A DNA stretch of 64,000 bases, taken from Dugong dugon (lineage: Eukaryota; Chordata; Mammalia; Sirenia; Dugongidae). Each line of letters begins with the position of its first letter. The first letter of the stretch is position 1. The DNA is taken from NCBI GenBank assembly GCA_030035585.1, contig CM057462.1:93951234-94015233 (forward strand). Reading direction: 5' to 3'. Positions 57,690 to 64,000 of this stretch are shown piece after piece. The translations under genes were made by a program, and so were the position numbers. The notes beneath the pieces are model-generated. The model worked only from the letters and a program-made list of their open reading frames with translations. It did no database searches and was not told the origin of the DNA.

Positions 57690-57950
57690 GATAACAATTG
57701 TATATAACTACCCAACCTAAGAAATAGATATTACCAGTACCCTTGAAGCATCCAATTGCCCTTTCTCTATAGCCACCCCCCGCCCCCTCCCACTACTGCT
57801 ATCTTTCTGGTAATTATTCTGTTGCTTTAGCATATACTTTTGCTTTATATGTGTATCCGTCAATAATATATATTACTTAATTTTTATTTGTTTTAGACTT
57901 CTATATAAATGGGTAGACTCTAGACAAAAACAATAAAACTAAACTTCATT
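57690..57950. repeat. Old L1M-type fragment
   Basis: ATAACTACCCAACCTAAGAA, ATAGATATTACCAGTACCCT and TTATATGTGTATCCGTCAAT resemble an old L1 3' region. Confidence 0.5.
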
Positions 57951-58801
57951 GTTTTTATTTCTAGGTTGTGCCTGGGAAAAAATAGACCATTCTTAAAATT
58001 TGACTTTGTTTCAAATAGGCCAGATTGTCAACTGTTTGATGCCTGGCCAAGCCATTAAAAACAGATAATTCCTGATGCTCCCTTCATTATTTCCCTGACA
58101 CCTAGGGAAATGTGCCATAGCCTGTCTCAGAGTTAGTTACTCAGTAAATAGTTTTGAATGAATGACTGAATTATAATAGAGTGAATGAACATCGGTTATC
58201 ATGACAACTTCCCTATAGTTAATTTTGATATCTCTTTGCAACCGAACTGAATGTGAAAACCCTAACTGGGAAAGGTCTATTCCAATGTAAATTCCTAATT
58301 AGCATAAAGGTTAGTAATTAAAGTGTTTGCATCTCCATGCATCCATCCTCCACTGTTTCTATGATGCTTTATACACCCCTGTCTTATAGCACTTGTGTTG
58401 TTTTATTATTATTTGTTTATGGGTATATTGGACCCCTCTCCTCACTAGTGAGCTTCACAGGGCGTTCTTAGACTTGTGACTGGCACATAGTAGCTGCGAC
58501 GAAAACTTTGGTTGGATAAATGGTATTCAGCTGTGGTTCTGAGTAATTGGAGTGACTTTGGAATTGAGGCAATGATCCAGAGGTGTAATGGGAGGTCTCT
58601 TGTAGGGTGCTGACAGGGTCATCACACAGCTGACTAGAAGCATATAGTTTTCTTTGCCTTTGGCACAAAGCATGCTTGACACTGATGTCCTTATGCTGGC
58701 ACTTCCTGAGTTAGTACTGAAGAAAATATAAGACAAGGGAGATAAGGCAAACATTCAAGTAACTTAAAAAGACCTCATTTTCCTTTGCTTAAGAGTTAAT
58801 G
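57951..58801. other. AK4 intron with two L2 end fragments
   Basis: L2-type ends at about 58075-58175 (TTACTCAGTAAATAGTTTTG) and 58340-58530 (CTTGTGACTGGCACATAGTA). The rest is unassigned. Confidence 0.5.
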
Positions 58802-58962
58802 GGGAGCTGGTGGTGCAGTGGTTAAGAGCTCGGCTGCTAACCAAAAGATTGGCAGTTAGAATCCAGCAGCTGCTCCTTGGAAATCCTATGGGGTGGTTCT
58901 ACGCTGTCCTGTAGGGTCACTATGAGTCGGAATAGACTTGATGGCAGTAGGTGTTGTTGGTT
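58802..58962 (+). mobile_element. AfroSINE
   Basis: GGGAGCTGGTGGTGCAGTGG, GCTGCTAACCAAAAGATTGG, TATGAGTCGGAATAGACTTG. Confidence 0.95.
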
Positions 58963-59369
58963 GGTTATGTGTTAATAGTTGAGGTTTGATCCTGAGAGAC
59001 TTCTATTCCAGTGATGGATTTTACCTGACTAATCTCTACCTTTGTTTGGTAAAAGAAATATTATTGTCTCCAGTGTCAAGAGACTGAGGGACTTTCTGTA
59101 GCTCCGCAGTAATGTTTTCGGGAATAAATTCTTCAGTGGTCAGAGGTGAATTAGCTTTCATTTACTGTGTGACCAGTAATCTATTCCTACTTCATAATAT
59201 ATTTACATGCAACTTTGTTGGCAATGTCAGTGTCTGTATAACTTAATAGTGATAACTACTGACTGTTTTTCTGTTTGGCACAGTGTAAAATTCCATAAAA
59301 TTTTGCTTTTGAAAAGGTTTTGTGTGGTTAGCACCAAATCCCAGTATTTAGGCTGTAAGCTCTGGGATA
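58963..59369. other. AK4 intron, nothing recognised
   Basis: Nothing identified. Confidence 0.35.
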
Positions 59370-59460
59370 GGCCTCATATCAGGTCAACATGTATACCCAT
59401 CACTTGGCACAGGGCCTGACACATAGTAGGTGCTCAATAAGTAGCAGCTGAATGAATATT
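59370..59460 (+). repeat. L2 3' end
   Basis: CATCACTTGGCACAGGGCCT, GACACATAGTAGGTGCTCAA, TGAATGAAT. Confidence 0.88.
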
Positions 59461-60554
59461 TAGTCGATTCAGAGAGTATTTAAACCATAAAACCAATCAT
59501 ACTCCATATTCTCCAGTTCCCTTTCAGTAAATAGTGTACCTTTTTTTTCTCCTCCTATTTCGTGACAGTCATCCATCTTTCGCATTTTGGATATTTATGG
59601 ATTTATTTGTATTTGGAAGTCATTCAGTCTCTGGAATGTTTGAGCTGGCTTTCCTGAATAATTAGGGTGACTATAGAGTGATTTTTATGCTACCTGAATA
59701 TCCATGTGTGTTTTGTTATGATTTTTCTAAAGAAATGTCATCCACTTAATTGGCTCTCCTAGTTATATAAAAAGAGGAATTTTCTTTTTAACCAATTTTA
59801 AGAGAATTTACAACGTGGGTCCAACACCCTTCCCCTTGAGCAGTTGACAGTGTTTTGGCATATTTGCTGCCCCGAATACAATGATTTATTTCAGACTGTT
59901 AATGTGAATGCAGGCAACTTTAATGTGAAAGAATTGAGGCCAATAAAAATATATTTTCCATAGCCTAGCGGCATGAAGTTTGGAGAGGTAATGAATTTAA
60001 TAGGTAGTCTTAAATTATGTATAATCTTAAATTTTTAATTCAGTATTATCTTAAATATACAAACTAATAGGTAGTCTTAAATTCTGAAAATTTATGTATT
60101 ATCTGATCTGGTTAGAAATTGAAATTGTATATTTCCCAAGGTTACCAAGATCATATTATCTATTTCAATTTATACTTAGTAGTTATTGAATGGAATAGGT
60201 TGTTAAGATGCGTGGCCACGAAATTTATATTGTTGTAAAATATGTGAAACATTGATTGACTTCTAATATACTTACCATTGGCGATACCATTTATCTATAT
60301 CTTTACATTTGCACATGTAATTTTGTGGTATGTACCATTTTGTAATCTGACACTTAATCTTTCTTTTTCCAAGGAAAGTTTTTATGTATGTGGCCTTAAT
60401 CATTGGTGTTCTGTTTAATCTCGTAAACATAAGATGGATTTATATTTTGGTTGTTGTGAAGATTAAAAAATGCAAAGCTGTTGGCCTGTTTTAGGCACCC
60501 TAAGTTTATTAAGTTTATTTTTTAAACCTTCCTAGTGCTTTACAAATTACCTCT

Positions 60555-60557
<3 letters not shown>
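59461..60557. other. AK4 intron, nothing recognised
   Basis: About 1.1 kb, AT-rich. A local duplication of AATAGGTAGTCTTAAATT occurs at 59999-60016 and 60066-60083. Confidence 0.4.

Positions 60558-60558
<1 letters not shown>

Positions 60559-60618
<60 letters not shown>
60559..60618 (+). repeat. (TG)n microsatellite, about 30 units
   Basis: Nearly pure TG with one TA near the right end, directly abutting an AfroSINE head. Confidence 0.97.
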
Positions 60619-60619
<1 letters not shown>

Positions 60620-60818
60620 AGGAGCCCCGGTGGCGCAGCGGTTAAGCCTTCAGTTGCGAACTGAAAGGTCGGTAGTTTGAACCCACCAGCCACTCCGTGG
60701 AAGAAAGATGTGTCAGTCTGCTTCCGTAAAGATTACAGCCTTGGAAACCCTATGGGGCAGTTCTGCTCTGTCCTGTAGGGTTGCTGTGAGTTGGAATCAA
60801 CTCGACAGCAATGGGTTT
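60620..60818 (+). mobile_element. AfroSINE
   Basis: Very consensus-like: GGAGCCCCGGTGGCGCAGCG, CGAACTGAAAGGTCGG, CTTCCGTAAAGATTACAGCC, GGAATCAACTCGACAGCAAT. CpG-rich head suggests a young copy. Confidence 0.97.
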
Positions 60819-60820
60819 AA

Positions 60821-60968
60821 GTAGCCCTGGTGGCACAGTGGTTAACAGCTAACCAAAAGGTTGGCAGTTCGAAGCCACCAGCCACTCCTTTGAAACCCTA
60901 TGGGGCAGTTCTGCTGTGTCCTGTAGGTTTGCTGTGAGTCAGAACTGACTGGACAGCACCTAACAACA
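60821..60968 (+). mobile_element. AfroSINE, short, adjacent tandem copy
   Basis: TAGCCCTGGTGGCACAGTGG, ACCAAAAGGTTGGCAGTTCG, CAGAACTGACTGGACAGCAC, CTAACAAC. Lacks the middle block present in its neighbour, so it is a different subfamily rather than a duplication. Confidence 0.95.
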
Positions 60969-61529
60969 TGTGTACCAAGGATACAAATGCTGTGTAAGAC
61001 TGTCCATAGCCTTTCTTAGGAATATTACTTGAGAAATTGGAGAAAGGTATGCATTGTATCCCATTCTGGCACTAGCATTTAAAAATGATACTGCTTTCTC
61101 TCCCAGGTAAACTGACAAAGACGAATGAAGGTCCATTTTTGTGGAATGAACTTCTGTCTTCTGACAAAATGTTTTATTTTAGTTTGTTGTTGTAATGAGG
61201 TCTTCATTCAGATGCAGATACATCTTGAATTCATTTCTCTCAGGTTGTTGATCTTCCTGGTTTTCATGATGAAAATTGAAAGATGTGATGGAAGTTTGAT
61301 CTTATATCAGGTTAGAGGACATGTTGCCGTCCCTGCTCCAGAAAGGAGCCAAGGCTGCCAAAAATAGCAAAAGTATGCTGAGCTTACTTCTTTCTCTTAG
61401 TTAGTAAATTGGACTAAGATCGTTCTGGAAGTCTTCCACAGAGTTATTTTAAACTTGGAAATGTTGGATTAACTCAAGGTGCTATACCAAGGGGCAGATG
61501 AACGTCTTCATCTGTTGCTTTTGCTTTAG
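60969..61529. other. AK4 intron, nothing recognised
   Basis: The open frame 61125-61367 has no domain and is not an AK4 exon. Confidence 0.4.
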
Positions 61530-61995
61530 CTCAGGCCTTCATCTCTTGCTTTGATTATTATCACAGCCTCCTTTGCTTCTACTCCCTCTCCTTCCCCACT
61601 CTGCATTTCACATTGCTATGAGCAGAGCTGGCTTCATAGACATGTGACCTGTGTAGTCCACAAGACCCAGTGCTTAGGAGGGCTTAGTGCTTGGTTTAAT
61701 GGTTGAATGCTGGTGTCTTGAAATACTTAATAATTTCTGAACAAGGAACTCCACATTTTCATTTTGCACTAGGATCACAAATTATGTAGCTGGTCCTGTC
61801 TCTGGGAGTGGCATTTTTAAAACTAACTTACTTAAAAAAAAAATCCTTCAAGTCCAGATTCCTTATCGTGTCTGTCTGGCCCCACCTCTCATGGTATTCC
61901 TTCCTTCAGGTATCCTACTCTGCTTGAAGTCCCTCCAGATATGCCCATGCCTTAGTGACATTTGCTCATTTTCCTGATTTTCCTTGCCCGAGCTG
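61530..61995 (+). repeat. L2 split by a DNA transposon relic
   Basis: Left ATTATTATCACAGCCTCCTT to 61622; right 61806-61995 with CTCTGCTTGAAGTCCCTCC and CCTTGCCCGAGCTGC. Confidence 0.6.
61623..61805. mobile_element. DNA transposon relic (hAT-like)
   Basis: CAGAGCTGGCTTCATAGACA, TTGGTTTAATGGTTGAATGC, CTTAATAATTTCTGAACAAG and TATGTAGCTGGTCCTG match a mammal-wide non-autonomous family that I recognise without naming. Confidence 0.5.
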
Positions 61996-62299
61996 CTTCA
62001 TCTCTATTTTCATGTTTTGAAATGCTGAAGCAGTAAGTCTGAGCTGTGAAACATTACATGGTCATCTCAATTAGTACAGATCATGTTTTGCTTGTCTAAT
62101 ATTTTCTTTGAAAAAGTTAATATCTGACAAGGTAGGGCCATGTTTGGTCCTGGCATAATGTTCTTCAGTAACGGTGCAAGAAGGTCAGATGTTTTTGCCA
62201 GGGGAAAAAGAAATTCTCTGTCATCTTCTGGGTGTTCATTCGTGAACAAATTTTTGTCGAGCATCTTATACGTAACAGACTTTTCTAACACTGAAGATG
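61996..62299. other. AK4 intron, nothing recognised
   Basis: A minus-strand open frame at 62067-62303 has no domain. Confidence 0.35.
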
Positions 62300-62870
62300 T
62301 CACAAAATAAAAAATATTTCATTTTTTTTTATTGCGCTAATAATATTCTAGTTGGGGGAGCAGAAAATGAATTGACAAACATCAGTATGTAAGATTTGGC
62401 ATCTAGACAAAATGCAAAATAGAGTGTAAGACTGGAGGATGATAGGTGTGTCTCTCTATGCTGCCTTTATATTGGGTGGAAGACCTATCTGAAGTGACAC
62501 TCAGAGATCTGAATGAAGTGAAACCATGACCCATGCAAAATTCTGGAGGAAAAGGGTGTTCCCGACAGAGGAAACAACAAATGCAAAGGCCCTGAAATGG
62601 ATCTTCAGGAAATTGCAGGGAGGCTAGTGTGGCTGGAATTGAGTAGGCAAAGAAGGGAGAAGTAGATGAGGTTAGAGAACTAGATAGCTAGGTCTTATAG
62701 ACCACAATAAAGACTGGCTTTTATTCTGAATAGGATGGGAAGCCTTGCATTTAAAAAGGATCACTTTTGCTATTGTATGCGAAGGGAGTGTTTTGGAAGC
62801 CAGGTATTAAAAGTGTGTCAAAGAGAAGAGGTATTCAGCCATCTCAGATGCCGCTGAGAAGTGAAGTAAG
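62300..62870 (-). repeat. L2 LINE fragment
   Basis: AACAAATGCAAAGGCCCTGA, GGAGGCTAGTGTGGCTGGAA, GATGGGAAGCCTTGCATTTA follow reversed L2. Confidence 0.78.
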
Positions 62871-62993
62871 CTAAGCATTGAGAATTGACGGTTTAGGCAA
62901 TGCATTTATCTTTTGGTTGACTGATGTGCAGAAGACCACCAAAGCTATCCTGATTTTGTAGCAGGGCAGGTATTGGTATGAGCATAGGGCTCT
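62871..62993. other. Unassigned
   Basis: Nothing recognised. Confidence 0.3.
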
Positions 62994-64000
62994 TTTTTTT
63001 AATTTTTATAATTTATTTTATTTTTGTTGTTGTTGAGAATATACACAGCAGAACATACACCAATTCAACAATTTCTACATGTATAGTTCACTGATATTGA
63101 TTACATCCTTTGAGTTGTGCAACCATTCTCACCCTCCTTTTTTTTTTTTCTCTTTTTTCAATATTCTTTTTTTTTAAATTGTACTTTAGGTGAAGGTTAA
63201 CAGAGCAAATAGTTTCTCATTAAACAGTCGTACACATATTGTTTTATGGCATTGGTTAACAACCCCATGACATGTCAACCCTCTCCCTTCTCGACCTTTT
63301 TTTTTTTTGATGAAAATATACATAGCCAAAGATACACCATTTCAAAAATTTCTACATGCACAATTCAGTGACATCGATTACGTTCTTCCAGTGTACTGCT
63401 GTTCTCACTTTAGATGAAGGTTTACAGAACAAAACAGCTTTTCATTAAACAGTATACATGTTGCCCTATGACAGTGGTTAACAACCCCACAACATGTCAA
63501 CACTGTCCTTACTCAACCTTGGGTTCCCTATCACCAGCTTTCCTGTCCCTTTCTGCCTTCTAGTCCTTGTTCCTGGACTGCTGTGCCTCATTAGTCCCCT
63601 TTTGTTTCATGGGGCTGTCCAATCCCTGACTGAACGGTGAGCCTCGGGAGTGACTTCACCACTGAGCTAGAAGGGTGTTTGGGGGCCATACTCTCGGGGT
63701 TTCTCCAGTCTCTTTCAGGCTAGTAAATCTGGTCTTTTTTGTGTGTGTTAGAATTTTCTGTCCAGAACCCTCTGTTGTGATCCCAGTCATAGTAGTCTGT
63801 GGTGGTAGCCAGGCACCATCTATCTGTACTGGACTCAGTCTGGTGGAGGCCTTGGTAGCTGTGGTCCATTAGTCCTTTGGACTAATCTTTTCCTTGTATC
63901 CTGTTCTCTTCAGTCTCCCTTGCTGCCAAAGGGGTGAGACCAGTGGAGTATCTTCGATGGCTGCTCACAGGCTTTTAAGACCCCAAATGCTACTCACCAA
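62994..64000 (-). mobile_element. Stack of four L1 3' ends, open at right edge
   Basis: All reversed, alternating types: A at 62994-63138 (GAATATACACAGCAGAACAT), B at about 63139-63297 (GTACTTTAGGTGAAGGTTAA), A at 63298-63409 (GAAAATATACATAGCCAAAG), B at 63410-64000 (TTTAGATGAAGGTTTACAGA to AAGACCCCAAATGCTACTCA). Each of the first three stops mid-family, so the remainders should lie beyond the window. Confidence 0.85.

Larger units (their letters stand above)
29601..64000 (+). other. AK4: AK4 intron after the first coding exon (open at right edge)
   Basis: It begins with GTGAGG at 29601. I looked through the remaining 34.4 kb for the next AK4 coding exon (the segment starting VGEMAKQY in the human protein) and did not find it, so the intron is taken to run past the window. 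It is dominated by transposon relics, listed separately. Confidence 0.75.

Noticed and set aside
61125-61367. Possible further AK4 exon
   Set aside because: Translation (MKVHFCGMNFCLLTK and on) does not resemble AK4, and the flanks do not fit the required phase-1 join completing a Glu codon.

Overview
The window is mammalian nuclear DNA, almost certainly from an afrotherian (elephant-like). The evidence is the repeat content. About 28 AfroSINE loci are recognisable by tRNA-like heads reading GAGCCCTGGTGG and tails reading ATGAGTCGGAATCGACTCGA. Three RTE/BovB-type LINE copies carry the same 3' tail. There are also L1 3' UTR families and MLT1-like (MaLR) LTRs that I do not recognise from primates or rodents. 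The species assignment is an inference; hyrax, sirenians or other Afrotheria are possible.

Only one host gene is supported: the 5' end of AK4 (mitochondrial adenylate kinase 4), on the + strand. A CpG island spans about 28.5-30.2 kb. The exon at 29336-29600 carries the ATG at 29456, 48 codons including the P-loop GPPGSGKG, and a phase-1 donor at 29601. The next coding exon was not found before 64000, so the first coding intron is at least 34.4 kb. The first 28 kb are intergenic/upstream; the last 34 kb are AK4 intron.

Layout. 1-28.4 kb: AfroSINEs, MIR and L2 fragments, a solo MLT1-like LTR (1344-1821), an RTE copy inside an AfroSINE (8956-11008), a minus-strand 5'-truncated L1 with about half of ORF2 (16.46-20.87 kb), an unusual LTR-like element (20.93-22.0 kb), and a five-layer nested repeat at 25060-27204. 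28.4-30.2 kb: AK4 promoter and first coding exon. 30.2-64 kb: intron with old L1M, L2, MIR and hAT relics, an ERVL/MLT2-like LTR (39786-40286), an L1 (40.48-41.84 kb), a two-LTR MaLR element with a visible primer-binding site (48727-52415) interrupted by RTE (51000-52308), a third RTE (55752-56746), and a stack of L1 3' ends at the right edge.

I found no new biological system. The value of the window is in its insertion history: many nested insertions have readable target-site duplications and give a relative chronology. The AfroSINE/RTE shared tail illustrates a SINE-LINE partnership. Repeat family names are from recognition alone, without any database search; boundaries are approximate unless a duplication is quoted.
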